Positions 11,501-23,155 are shown, counted from the stretch's first letter. The stretch: 64,000 nucleotides of DNA from Sternotherus odoratus (GCA_032164245.1 JAVMKO010000007.1:558001-622000); one strand, 5' to 3'. Notes: generated by a model from the sequence alone, not told the origin. A program made the numbers and translations.

Positions 11501-14500
11501 GGCAGGCCCTGGAGAGTTATAATAACACAACCAGTCACCAGGGGTAAGGGCAGGCACTGGAGAGTTATAATAACACAACCAGTCACCAGGGGCAAGGGCA
11601 GGCCCTGGAGGGTTATAATAACACAACCAGTCACTAGGGGTAAGGGCAGGCCCTGGAGAGTTATAATAACACAACCAGTCACTAGGGGTAAGGGCAGGCA
11701 CTGGATAGTTATAATAACACAACCAGTCACCAGGGGTAAGGGCAGGCCCTAGAGGGTTATAATAACACAACCACTCACCAGGGGTAAGGGCAGGCACTGG
11801 AGAGTTATAATAACACAACCAGTCACCAGGGGTAAGGGCAGGCACTGGAGAGTTATAATAACACAACCAGTCACTAGGGGTAAGGGCAGGCCCTGGAGAG
11901 TTATAATAACACAACCGGTCACTAGGGGTAAGGGCAGGCACTGGAGGGTTATAATAACACAACCAGTCACTAGGAGTAAGGGCAGGCCCTGGAGAGTTAT
12001 AATAACACAACCAGTCACTAGGGGTAAGGGCAGGCCCTGGAGAGTTATAATAACACAACCAGTCACCAGGGGTAAGGGCAGGCCCTGGAGGGTTATAATA
12101 ACACAACCAGTCACCAGGGGTAAGGGCAGGCCCTGGAGGGTTATAATAACACAACCAGTCACCAGGGGTAAGGGCAGGCACTGGAGAGTTATAATAACAC
12201 AACCAGTCACCAGGGGTAAGGGCAGGCCCTGGAGAGTTATAATAACACAACCAGTCACCAGGGGTAAGGGCAGGCCCTGGAGGGTTATAATAACACAACC
12301 AGTCACTAGGGGTAAGGGCAGGCCCTGGAGGGTTATAATAACACAACCAGTCACTAGGGGTAAGGGCAGGCCCTGGAGAGTTATAATAACACAACCAGTC
12401 ACCAGGGGTAAGGGCAGGCCCTGGAGGGTTATAATAACACAACCAGTCACTAGGGGTAAGGGCAGGCCCTGGAGAGTTATAATAACACAACCAGTCACCA
12501 GGGGTAAGGGCAGGCCCTGGAGGGTTATAATAACACAACCAGTCACCAGGGGTAAGGGCAGGCACTGGAGAGTTATAATAACACAACCAGTCACCAGGGG
12601 TAAGGGCAGGCACTGGAGAGTTATAATAACACAACCAGTCACCAGGGGTAAGGGCAGGCCCTGGAGGGTTATAATAACACAACCAGTCACCAGGGGTAAG
12701 GGCAGGCCCTGGAGGGTTATAATAACACAACCAGTCACCAGGGGTAAGGGCAGGCCCTGGAGGGCTATAATAACACAACCAGTCACCAGGGGTAAGGGCA
12801 GGCCCTGGAGGGTTATAATAACACAACCAGTCACTAGGGGTAAGGGCAGGCCCTGGAGAGTTATAATAACACAACCAGTCACTAGGGGTAAGGGCAGGCC
12901 CTGGAGAGTTATAATAACACAACCAGTCACCAGGGGTAAGGGCAGGCCCTGGAGAGTTATAATAACACAACCAGTCACCAGGGGCAAGGGCAGGCCCTGG
13001 AGGGTTATAATAACACAACCAGTCACTAGGGGTAAGGGCAGGCACTGGAGGGTTATAATAACACAACCAGTCACCAGGGGTAAGGGCAGGCCCTGGAGAG
13101 TTATAATAACACAACCAGTCACCAGGGGTAAGGGCAGGCCCTGGAGAGTTATAATAACACAACCAGTCACCAGGGGCAAGGGCAGGCCCTGGAGAGTTAT
13201 AATAACACAACCAGTCACTAGGGGTAAGGGGAGGCCCTGGAGAGTTATAATAACACAACCAGTCACCAGGGGTAAGGGCAGGCCCTGGAGAGTTATAATA
13301 ACACAACCAGTCACCAGGGGTAAGGGCAGGCCCTGGAGAGTTATAATAACACAACCAGTCACCAGGGGTAAGGGCAGGCCCTGGAGAGTTATAATAACAC
13401 AACCAGTCACTAGGGGTAAGGGCAGGCCCTGGAGAGTTATAATAACACAACCAGTCACTAGGGGTAAGGGCAGGCCCTGGAGAGTTATAATAACACAACC
13501 AGTCACTAGGGGTAAGGGCAGGCACTGGAGGGTTATAATAACACAACCAGTCACCAGGGGTAAGGGCAGGCCCTGGAAGGTTATAATAACACAACCAGTC
13601 ACCAGGGGTAATGGCAGGCACTGGAGAGTTATAATAACACAACCAGTCACCAGGGGTAAGGGCAGGCCTTGGAGGTTTATAATAACACAACCAGTCACCA
13701 GGGGTAAGGGCAGGCACTGGAGAGTTATAATAACACAACCAGTCACCAGGGGCAAGGGCAGGCCCTGGAGGGTTATAATAACACAACCAGTCACCAGGGG
13801 CAAGGGCAGGCCCTTTAGGGTTATAATAACACAACCAGTCACCAGGGGTAAGGGCAGGCCCTGGAGAGTTATAATAACACAACCATTCACTAGGGGTAAG
13901 GGCAGGCACTGGAGAGTTATAATAACACAACCAGTCACTAGGGGTAAGGGCAGGCACTGGAGAGTTATAATAACACAACCAGTCACCAGGGGTAAGGGCA
14001 GGCCCTGGAGAGTTATAATAACACAACCAGTCACCAGGGGTAAGGGCAGGCCCTGGAGAGTTATAATAACACAACCAGTCACCAGGGGTAAGGGCAGGCC
14101 CTGGAGAGTTATAATAACACAACCAGTCACTAGGGGTAAGGGCAGGCACTGGAGAGTTATAATAACACAACCAGTCACCAGGGGCAAGGGCAGGCCAAGG
14201 AGGGTTATAATAACACAACCAGTCACTAGGGGTAAGGGCAGGCCCTGGAGAGTTATAATAACACAACCAGTCACCAGGGGTAAGGGCAGGCCCTGGAGAG
14301 TTATAATAACACAACCAGTCACTAGGGGTAAGGGCAGGCCCTGGAGAGTTATAATAACACAACCAGTCACCAGGGGTAAGGGCAGGCCCTGGAGGGTTAT
14401 AATAACACAACCAGTCACCAGGGGTAAGGGCAGGCCCTGGAGGGTTATAATAACACAACCAGTCACCAGGGGTAAGGGCAGGCACTGGAGAGTTATAATA

Positions 14501-17500
14501 ACACAACCAGTCACCAGGGGTAAGGGCAGGCCCTGGAGGGTTATAATAACACAACCAGTCACTAGGGGTAAGGGCTGGCCCTGGAGGGTTATAATAACAC
14601 AACCAGTCACTAGGGGTAAGGGCAGGCCCTGGAGAGTTATAATAACACAACCAGTCACCAGGGGTAAGGGCAGGCCCTGGAGGGTTATAATAACACAACC
14701 AGTCACTAGGGGTAAGGGCAGGCCCTGGAGAGTTATAATAACACAACCAGTCACCAGGGGTAAGGGCAGGCCCTGGAGGGTTATAATAACACAACCAGTC
14801 ACCAGGGGTAAGGGCAGGCACTGGAGAGTTATAATAACACAACCAGTCACCAGGGGTAAGGGCAGGCACTGGAGAGTTATAATAACACAACCAGTCACCA
14901 GGGGTAAGGGCAGGCCCTGGAGGGTTATAATAACACAACCAGTCACCAGGGGTAAGGGCAGGCCCTGGAGTGTTATAATAACACAACCAGTCACCAGGGG
15001 TAAGGGCAGGCCCTGGAGGGCTATAATAACACAACCAGTCACCAGGGGTAAGGGCAGGCCCTGGAGGGTTATAATAACACAACCAGTCACTAGGGGTAAG
15101 GGCAGGCCCTGGAGAGTTATAATAACACAACCAGTCACTAGGGGTAAGGGCAGGCCCTGGAGAGTTATAATAACACAACCAGTCACCAGGGGTAAGGGCA
15201 GGCCCTGGAGAGTTATAATAACACAACCAGTCACCAGGGGCAAGGGCAGGCCCTGGAGGGTTATAATAACACAACCAGTCACTAGGGGTAAGGGCAGGCA
15301 CTGGAGGGTTATAATAACACAACCAGTCACCAGGGGTAAGGGCAGGCCCTGGAGAGTTATAATAACACAACCAGTCACCAGGGGTAAGGGCAGGCCCTGG
15401 AGAGTTATAATAACACAACCAGTCACCAGGGGCAAGGGCAGGCCCTGGAGAGTTATAATAACACAACCAGTCACTAGGGGTAAGGGGAGGCCCTGGAGAG
15501 TTATAATAACACAACCAGTCACCAGGGGTAAGGGCAGGCCCTGGAGAGTTATAATAACACAACCAGTCACCAGGGGTAAGGGCAGGCCCTGGAGAGTTAT
15601 AATAACACAACCAGTCACCAGGGGTAAGGGCAGGCCCTGGAGAGTTATAATAACACAACCAGTCACTGGGGTAAGGGCAGGCCCTGGAGAGTTATAATAA
15701 CACAACCAGTCACTAGGGGTAAGGGCAGGCCCTGGAGAGTTATAATAACACAACCAGTCACTAGGGGTAAGGGCAGGCACTGGAGGGTTATAATAACACA
15801 ACCAGTCACCAGGGGTAAGGGCAGGCCCTGGAAGGTTATAATAACACAACCAGTCACCAGGGGTAATGGCAGGCACTGGAGAGTTATAATAACACAACCA
15901 GTCACCAGGGGTAAGGGCAGGCCTTGGAGGTTTATAATAACACAACCAGTCACCAGGGGTAAGGGCAGGCACTGGAGAGTTATAATAACACAACCAGTCA
16001 CCAGGGGCAAGGGCAGGCCCTGGAGGGTTATAATAACACAACCAGTCACCAGGGGCAAGGGCAGGCCCTTTAGGGTTATAATAACACAACCAGTCACCAG
16101 GTGTAAGGGCAGGCCCTGGAGAGTTATAATAACACAACCATTCACTAGGGGTAAGGGCAGGCACTGGAGAGTTATAATAACACAACCAGTCACTAGGGGT
16201 AAGGGCAGGCACTGGAGAGTTATAATAACACAACCAGTCACCAGGGGTAAGGGCAGGCCCTGGAGAGTTATAATAACACAACCAGTCACCAGGGGTAAGG
16301 GCAGGCCCTGGAGAGTTATAATAACACAACCAGTCACCAGGGGTAAGGGCAGGCCCTGGAGAGTTATAATAACACAACCAGTCACTAGGGGTAAGGGCAG
16401 GCACTGGAGAGTTATAATAACACAACCAGTCACCAGGGGCAAGGGCAGGCCAAGGAGGGTTATAATAACACAACCAGTCACTAGGGGTAAGGGCAGGCCC
16501 TGGAGAGTTATAATAACACAACCAGTCACTAGGGGTAAGGGCAGGCACTGGATAGTTATAATAACACAACCAGTCACCAGGGGTAAGGGCAGGCCCTAGA
16601 GGGTTATAATAACACAACCAGTCACCAGGGGTAAGGGCAGGCACTGGAGAGTTATAATAACACAACCAGTCACCAGGGGTAAGGGCAGGCACTGGAGAGT
16701 TATAATAACACAACCAGTCACTAGGGGTAAGGGCAGGCCCTGGAGAGTTATAATAACACAACCAGTCACTAGGGGTAAGGGCAGGCCCTGGAGGGTTATA
16801 ATAACACAACCAGTCACCAGGGGTAAGGGCAGGCACTGGAGAGATATAATAACACAACCAGTCACTAGGGGTAAGGGCAGTCACTGGAGAGTTATAATAA
16901 CACAACCAGTCACCAGGGGTAAGGGCAGGCCCTGGAGGGTTATAATAACACAACCAGTCACTAGGGGTAAGGGCAGGCCCTGGAGAGTTATAATAACACA
17001 ACCAGTCACCAGGGGTAAGGGCAGGCCCTGGAGGGTTATAATAACACAACCAGTCACTAGGGGTAAGGGCAGACCCTGGAGGGTTATAATAACACAACCA
17101 GTCACCAGGGGTAAGGGCAGGCACTGGAGAGTTATAATAACACAACCATTCACCAGGGGTAAGGGCAGGCCCTGGAGGGTTATAATAACACAACCAGTCA
17201 CTAGGGGTAAGGGCAGGCCCTGGAGGGTTATAATAACACAACCAGTCACCAGGGGTAAGGGCAGGCACTGGAGAGTTATAATAAAACAACCAGTCACCAG
17301 GGGTAAGTGCAGGCACTGGAGAGTTATAATAACACAACCAGTCACTAGGGGTAAGGGCAGGCCCTGGAGAGTTATAATAACACAACCAGTCACCAGGGGT
17401 AAGGGCAGGCCCTGGAGGGTTATAATAACACAACCAGTCACCAGGGGTAAGGGCAGGCACTGGAGAGTTATAATAACACAACCAGTCACCAGGGGTAAGG

Positions 17501-19106
17501 GCAGGCCCTGGAGAGTTATAATAACACAACCATTCACTAGGGGTAAGGGCAGGCCCTGGAGAGTTATAATAACACAACCAGTCACCAGGGGTAAGGGCAG
17601 GCCCTGGAGAGTTATAATAACACAACCAGTCACCAGGGGAAAGGGCAGGCCCTGGAGAGTTATAATAACACAACCAGTCACCAGGGGTAAGGGCAGGCAC
17701 TGGAGAGTTATAATAACACAACCAGTCACCAGGGGCAAGGGCAGGCCCTGGAGGTTTATAATAACACAACCAGTCACTAGGGGTAAGGGCAGGCCCTGGA
17801 GAGTTATAATAACACAACCAGTCACTAGGGGTAAGGGCAGGCACTGGATAGTTATAATAACACAACCAGTCACCAGGGGTAAGGGCAGGCCCTAGAGGGT
17901 TATAATAACACAACCACTCACCAGGGGTAAGGGCAGGCCCTGGAGAGTTATAATAACACAACCAGTCACCAGGGGTAAGGGCAGGCCCTGGAGGGTTATA
18001 ATAACACAACCAGTCACCAGGGGTAAGGGCAGGCACTGGAGAGTTATAATAACACAACCAGTCACCAGGGGTAAGGGCAGGCACTGGAGAGTTATAATAA
18101 CACAACCAGTCACCAGGGGTAAGGGCAGGCCCTGGAGGGTTATAATAACACAACCAGTCACCAGGGGTAAGGGCAGGCCCTGGAGTGTTATAATAACACA
18201 ACCAGTCACCAGGGGTAAGGGCAGGCCCTGGAGAGTTATAATAACACAACCAGTCACCAGGGGTAAGGGCAGGCCCTGGAGGGTTATAATAACACAACCA
18301 GTCACTAGGGGTAAGGGCAGGCCCTGGAGGGTTATAATAACACAACCAGTCACTAGGGGTAAGGGCAGGCCCTGGAGGGTTATAATAACACAACCAGTCA
18401 CCAGGGGTAAGGGCAGGCCCTGGAGAGTTATAATAACACAACCAGTCACTAGGGGTAAGGGCAGGCCCTGGAGAGTTATAATAACACAACCAGTCACTAG
18501 GGGTAAGGGCAGGCCCTGGAGAGTTATAATAACACAACCAGTCACCAGGGGTAAGGGCAGGCCCTGGAGAGTTATAATAACACAACCAGTCACCAGGGGC
18601 AAGGGCAGGCCCTGGAGGGTTATAATAACACAACCAGTCACCAGGGGTAAGGGCAGGCACTGGAGGGTTATAATAACACAACCAGTCACCAGGGGTAAGG
18701 GCAGGCCCTGGAGAGTTATAATAACACAACCAGTCACCAGGGGTAAGGGCAGGCCCTGGAGAGTTATAATAACACAACCAGTCACCAGGGGCAAGGGCAG
18801 GCCCTGGAGAGTTATAATAACACAACCAGTCACTAGGGGTAAGGGGAGGCCCTGGAGAGTTATAATAACACAACCAGTCACCAGGGGTAAGGGCAGGCCC
18901 TGGAGAGTTATAATAACACAACCAGTCACCAGGGGTAAGGGCAGGCCCTGGAGAGTTATAATAACACAACCAGTCACCAGGGGTAAGGGCAGGCCCTGGA
19001 GAGTTATAATAACACAACCAGTCACTAGGGGTAAGGGCAGGCCCTGGAGAGTTATAATAACACAACCAGTCACTAGGGGTAAGGGCAGGCCCTGGAGAGT
19101 TATAAT
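5576..19106. repeat. Giant minisatellite: 48-bp unit, about 282 tandem copies (13.5 kb)
   Basis: The unit runs from CACAACCAGTCAC through AGGGGTAAGGGCAGG to GGAGAGTTATAATAA and is exactly 48 bp. It begins abruptly after GTACAGAA (5575) and ends at TTATAAT (19106). Copies differ mainly at four sites: unit base 14 (C/T), 20 (T/C), 31 (C/A) and 38 (A/G). Rarer private changes mark single units. Only three single-base deletions shift the register, near 6417, 11059 and 15667. Because 48 is 16 codons, three of six frames run open for kilobases (reverse-strand periods CYYNSPGPALTPGDWL and VIITLQGLPLPLVTGC). In the CYYN frame all four common variants change the amino acid, and no start, splice or flanking gene structure supports translation. 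I treat it as non-coding satellite DNA. Confidence 0.97.
10140..17930. repeat. Higher-order duplications inside the 48-bp array
   Basis: Private variants recur at fixed distances. A 2,256-bp shift (47 units) links GGGCTATAA at 12761/15017 and GGGGAGGCC at 13231/15487. After the one-base deletion near 15667 the same shift becomes 2,255, as for GGAAGG at 13571/15826 and CCAAGGAGG at 14195/16450. A 2,016-bp shift (42 units) links 8148/10164, 8249/10265, 8635/10651 and 8865/10881. A 6,190-bp shift (129 units minus the two deletions) links 10651/16841 and 10881/17071. The array therefore grew by copying blocks of many units, not only by single-unit slippage. Confidence 0.88.
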
Positions 19107-19271
19107 CCAACTCCTGATACAGAGAAATGACATGGGACTGAAGCCCACATTTCCTTGTTGCCACCACTCCTTCCATTGGCCTGGAATAGCCACCACAACC
19201 CTCAGGATCATTTGCACAAGGTGTTAGCATCACTGGATCCACATAACAATGCCACGGTGCCTCCTCTGACT
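19107..19271. other. Short unique flank of the array
   Basis: Non-repetitive sequence between the last 48-bp unit and the hAT element. The last 8 bases (CCTCTGAC, 19264-19271) are the left copy of the hAT target duplication. Confidence 0.6.
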
Positions 19272-19418
19272 AGGCTGACCATACGTCCCGTTTTGAACGG
19301 GACAGTCCCGTTTTTTTCATGTTTTTGAACCGTCCCGTCTTTTTGTCAAAAATATCAATCTTGTCCCGTTTTTGGGGCAGGTGCAGGACTCCCAAGATCT
19401 TAGGTGAAGAATCTTGCT

Positions 19419-19505
19419 ACCTAAGGACAAGTATCAGATGTCAAAATCTCCGATGAGCAAACTGCGCTAATCGGAGACTTTGACATCTGATACTAGTCCT
19501 TAGGT
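19419..19505. repeat. Hairpin with 36-bp arms in the hAT element
   Basis: Arms 19419-19454 and 19470-19505 are complementary at 34 of 36 positions with a 15-base loop. The arm runs from ACCTAAGGAC to ATCTCCGAT. Confidence 0.88.
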
Positions 19506-19693
19506 AGGGAGAGGAGGCACTGGACGGAGGGAGAGAGCAGGGAGGAAGGGAGGGATGGAGAAGGGGGATGGAGGGAAGGAGGAATAGAGAGGAGGAGGCG
19601 TCAGCGGGTGGCGGGCTGAAGCCGACGGCGGATCAGAGCTGTCCAGAGCCGCAGCCGGGGGCCGAGCGCGCCGGCAGGGGGGCTACCGGCCGG

Positions 19694-19747
19694 GTTTTAT
19701 GACTCATAATCACATAAATTCAGTTATGTGATTATGAGTCATAAAAC
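19694..19747. repeat. Perfect hairpin with 24-bp arms in the hAT element
   Basis: Arms 19694-19717 and 19724-19747 are exact inverted copies (GTTTTATGACTCATAATC...) around the loop ATTCAG. It is A+T-rich and sits at the centre of the larger GC-rich inverted repeat whose arms flank it. Confidence 0.92.
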
Positions 19748-19849
19748 GTCCGCCGCGCCCCCCCCCCCACCGCTGCCGGCGCGCTCGGCCCCTGGCTGCG
19801 GCTCCGGACAGCTCCGATCCACCGTCGGCTTCAGCCCGCCGCCCGCTGC

Positions 19850-20345
19850 CGCCTCCTCCTCTCTATTCCTCCTTCCCTCCTTCTCTCCATCCCTCCCTTC
19901 TCTCCATCCCCCTTCTCCATCCCTCCCTTCCTCCCTGCTCTCTCCCTCCGTCCGCTGCCTCCTCTCACTCCCTCCATCCCTTCTCTCTATCCCCTTCTCC
20001 ATCCCTCCATCCCTTCCTTCCTCCCTTCTCTCTATCCCTCCATCCCTCTCTTCCTTCTCTCTATCCCCCTTCTCCATCCCTCCCTTCCTCCCTTCTCTCT
20101 CTCCCTCCGTCCACTGCCTCCTCTTCCATCTCCCTTCTCTCCATCCCTCCTTCGCTGTCCCTTGCCTCCTCCATCCCCCCTGCTCCCTACCCCCATCTCT
20201 TCTCTCATCCATCCATCCTCTCCCTTCTCACCTTCGTGCCTTCTCTCCCTCCGTCCCCTCCATCATCTTCATCCCTCATCCCCCCTTCTCTCTCTCCCTC
20301 CATCCTCTTCATCCCCCATCCCTGTTCTGCTTATTCCTCCATCCA
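19850..20345. repeat. Polypyrimidine tract, imperfect CCCTCC/TTCTCTCCAT repeats
   Basis: About 500 bases of almost pure C/T on the + strand, made of imperfect CCATCCCTCCCTTCTCTC-type units. A shorter polypurine mirror lies at about 19508-19600, placed inversely across the central hairpin, so both are arms of one inverted structure within the hAT element. Such tracts can form triplex DNA (known for polypurine/polypyrimidine DNA; not shown here). Confidence 0.8.
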
Positions 20346-20479
20346 TCCCCCCGACCCCCCTCTGCCTCCCCCCGCCCAGCGCTGGGGGGCCCAGGTGAGG
20401 CCATACCCCCCCTGTCCCGTTTTTGCCATCCCAATGTCCCGTTTTTGTCTAAAGGAAATATGGTCAGCCTACCTCTGAC

Positions 20480-22259
20480 CCATTCTTGGCTTGTCCCCAA
20501 TGATTACCTGAATCTCCAGAGCAGCAGCTTTGCTGCAACCAATGTATACACTACAGGAAGCTTCCCCCTTCTCCCTAGGTCCTGCTAGTCATAAGCAGTT
20601 TCATGTTTTGCCAAGGTTCTCATATGAGTTCCTTGAGACAGAGGCTACTGAAGGCGTGCTCTGAATCTGAGCATCCTCTGGCCCTCCCCTAGTCCAGAAA
20701 CACCCACTCTTGTGACTATGCTAGGTAACCCCCTACAAACCTTCCTAATGGGGAGAAGGTGGCAGGTGTTTTGTACCAGCACAGCCTCTCCTGACTGACG
20801 TTCAGCCTCCATGGTTTTATCATCCTGGTGAATTTGCCTCCTCATCGCTCTCCACTGAAAGTCCATAATTCTAATCAACACAAGCAAAGTCCTCATGGTG
20901 CTCCTCATTCACACACATAGATCAAAGAATCTGAAAGCTGGCCGTATGGTATCCTCCATATTACAGGATATTTCTAAAATCCTATCAGTGCTGAAAGCAT
21001 CACATAGAACAGCCATTCCTTGTATTACCCATTGTAGTCTATTGTTCCCTCAGTATCAATACCCCTTACCCAATTGCCCGCACATAGGCACCTTCATGGA
21101 ACAAGACAAATTCCAAGATCTCTACAGCAAATTCTGTTTCTCTTTGGCAGACAGAGGAGGGGATATACACCCTCAAACATCAGGGCATAAGCTAAATTGC
21201 AACTCATGAGAGTCCAAAAGAAAATTTTCCCGTGGGCATGCTATTTCATCATTGCTGGATTTCTTACAGGTGGTACTGGCCATTGTTGGAGACATGACAT
21301 TGCACTACATGGGACATTGGTCTGATCAGAAAGGTAATAACTGTGTTCCTACATAGCTGCAATGGAATTGCACCAGGAAGAAATCTGGAAGCTTCACTCA
21401 AAATTTTCCCCCTTTTGCCCATCATGAGACATTTCTTTGTTCCCATCTGCTTTTTTGTCCTCAGAAGCCACCAACATCAATCACTGTCAGTTGCAGAATG
21501 AGATGAACCACTCATCTACTTCACTGTAGATGGGAATTCCTATGATAACTTTTGGTAAGCGAGAGAACACGATGTGTGGAGACATGTTTGTTTGCAGAAA
21601 GGCTGATTCACTGTTGCTAAAACCAACAAGAAGTTTCTTCTTCAAGAAAGGATGAATCAAGTATGGAAAGGGGCATAGCCTTGCCCAGAGGGAAGATAAT
21701 GGAATAGGTAAACATACATCTCTCATACTGGTACATATTTCCACAGAATTTATAGTATTCCTATATCTGACAGTCTCCAAATCTCTACAGGCATGTCTGA
21801 TAAATTCCTACTCCCATGTATACAAAGGTGTGGTGTGACTCTGAATTGTGCTTGAACCAGACTTAAGATGACAACTAATGCTTGGGGTGAATCATTTGGC
21901 ATTTCAAGTCTTAGGAATGTTCCCTTTCCCTGTCATCTCAGCAAATGGGGAGGATGTTTGATCAAACGTTCAGGGGAAAGTCAACTCCTGAACTCCTGAA
22001 AGGAGTGGGAAAGGGAGTAATATGCTTAGTTGCTGTGAGGCTTTTCTCCTTCCTAGAATGCATGTGGAGATCCTGTCTGATCTGGGGTGGGGGAGGAGAG
22101 AACGTCCTACTTCTCCTTCCTTCTATTGGCTGGACTGCGGGGATGAGGGAAGAAAGGAAGAGTTAATTGTCTTTCACACCCACCTTCTGTGTGGAAAGCC
22201 CTTAGGGCATGTGGTTGCTGCCCTGAGCTCTCTAGCCTATAAAGTAAGTATAGTTTGAA
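20480..22259. other. No gene recognised
   Basis: Moderately A+T-rich sequence with only short open frames on both strands. I find no protein family, RNA gene or repeat that I can name. Confidence 0.5.
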
Positions 22260-22430
22260 CTGGATTTCCAAGATACTGTTGGGCTAACCGGGCTGTAATT
22301 TTGGGATCAGGAAGGAATTTTTCCCTTGGCACACAACAGACAACGTGTCCGGTGGGTTTTTGGCCTTCTTCAAGGCATCTGGGAGATGTAAAGCAGCTGT
22401 AGGTTAATAACCAAAAAGGAGAGGATTTTA
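22260..22430 (+). repeat. Possible dispersed repeat fragment
   Basis: Contains GGGATCAGGAAGGAATTTTT and a following GGTGGGTTTTTGGCCTTCTTC, a word pair that I recall as common in turtle and crocodile genomes. Family unknown; this is a memory-based suggestion only. Confidence 0.3.
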
Positions 22431-22933
22431 AAGTGGTATGTTTATACATGACTTAGTTATTTTGTTGCTGATCTCAGTGCAGGTAAAAAGCACAAAGGAG
22501 ATGTCTCACAGAGGCAAACATGAGACCTGGGAGATATCTGTTGGACCTTGTTACTCTGGAGGAACAAGGGGAAATCTTAAATCTTCACAGGCTGAGATAC
22601 CCTACATGTGTCCTCTCATTTCCTCTTGCCAGGGGAGTGCAAGAGGGATTGGACGTGAGCTGAATCCTAGGAGTTAGGATGAAGGAGACCAACACTGAAT
22701 ATTGGTTATTTAGTACGGAGGCCATTTAACAGAACACTGAACCCAAATAAATGTTTGGTATTTGCAGGTGGGGCACCTTTTCTGTCCTAAAAGAAAATTA
22801 AAAGTTATAAAATTGCTTTTTAAAAGCCATCCCTGTGTCTGTATTTCATTCTCATGATCAACCTCTCATACTATTTTACTGGAGTGCAAAACTAGTTAGA
22901 ATTTGCTAATCTGTCATTTAATCTCACTTTAAG

Positions 22934-23155
22934 GGGGGGAGGGGGATAGCTCAGTGGTTTGAGCATTGGCCTGCTAAACCCAGGGTTGTGAGTTCAATCC
23001 TTGAGGGGGCCATTTAGGGATCTGGGGCAAAAAATCTGTCAGGGACAGTACTCAATCCTGCTAGTGTAGGCAGGTGGATCCTGCTAGTGTAGGCAGGGGA
23101 CTGGACTCGATGACCTTCAAGGTCTTTCCAGTTCTAGGAGATTGGTATATCTCCA
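22934..23155 (+). mobile_element. tRNA-derived SINE (turtle Cry/Pol III type)
   Basis: The 5' part looks like a tRNA: box A TAGCTCAGTGG at 22947-22957 and box B-like GAGTTCAATCC at 22990-23000. The body follows (GGGGGCCATTTAGGGATCTG, GGACTCGATGACCTTCAAGG). It ends near GTTCTAGGAGATTGG. The tail resembles the CR1 LINE 3' end (ACTGGACTCGATGACCT...), which fits SINEs moved by CR1 machinery. A roughly 23-bp direct duplication (ATCCTGCTAGTGTAGGCAGG, twice at about 23056-23100) lies inside. It matches my memory of the tortoise Pol III/Cry SINE of cryptodiran turtles and is the best species clue in the window. Confidence 0.85.

Larger units (their letters stand above)
19272..20471. mobile_element. 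Non-autonomous hAT-type transposon, 1,200 bp, perfect 8-bp target duplication
   Basis: Terminal inverted repeat TAGGCTGACCATA (13 bp perfect) at both ends, followed by GTCCCG-rich subterminal sequence on both sides (GTCCCGTTTT repeats at 19285-19370 and 20415-20445). CCTCTGAC is duplicated exactly at 19264-19271 and 20472-20479; 8-bp duplications are the hAT signature. There is no transposase frame. The interior holds two hairpins, a large GC-rich inverted repeat (about 19610-19690 against 19765-19845) and a long polypyrimidine tract. The proline/serine-rich open frame from about 19728 is a by-product of the pyrimidine tract. Confidence 0.88.

Noticed and set aside
5576..19106. CRISPR array
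   Set aside because: Units are contiguous with no unique spacers, and the context is vertebrate.
5497..19242. Open frames of up to 2,497 codons on the minus strand (16-residue repeat protein)
   Set aside because: They follow from a 48-bp unit without stops in three frames. Frames run into each other at single-base deletions, and common variants are replacements in the CYYN frame. No exon, promoter or domain structure supports them.
19728..20588. 286-codon serine/proline-rich ORF
   Set aside because: It covers the polypyrimidine tract of the hAT element and runs through its right terminus.
22934..23010. Functional tRNA gene
   Set aside because: Boxes A and B are present but the rest does not fold as a cloverleaf, and the sequence continues into a SINE body. 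The same holds at 33561.
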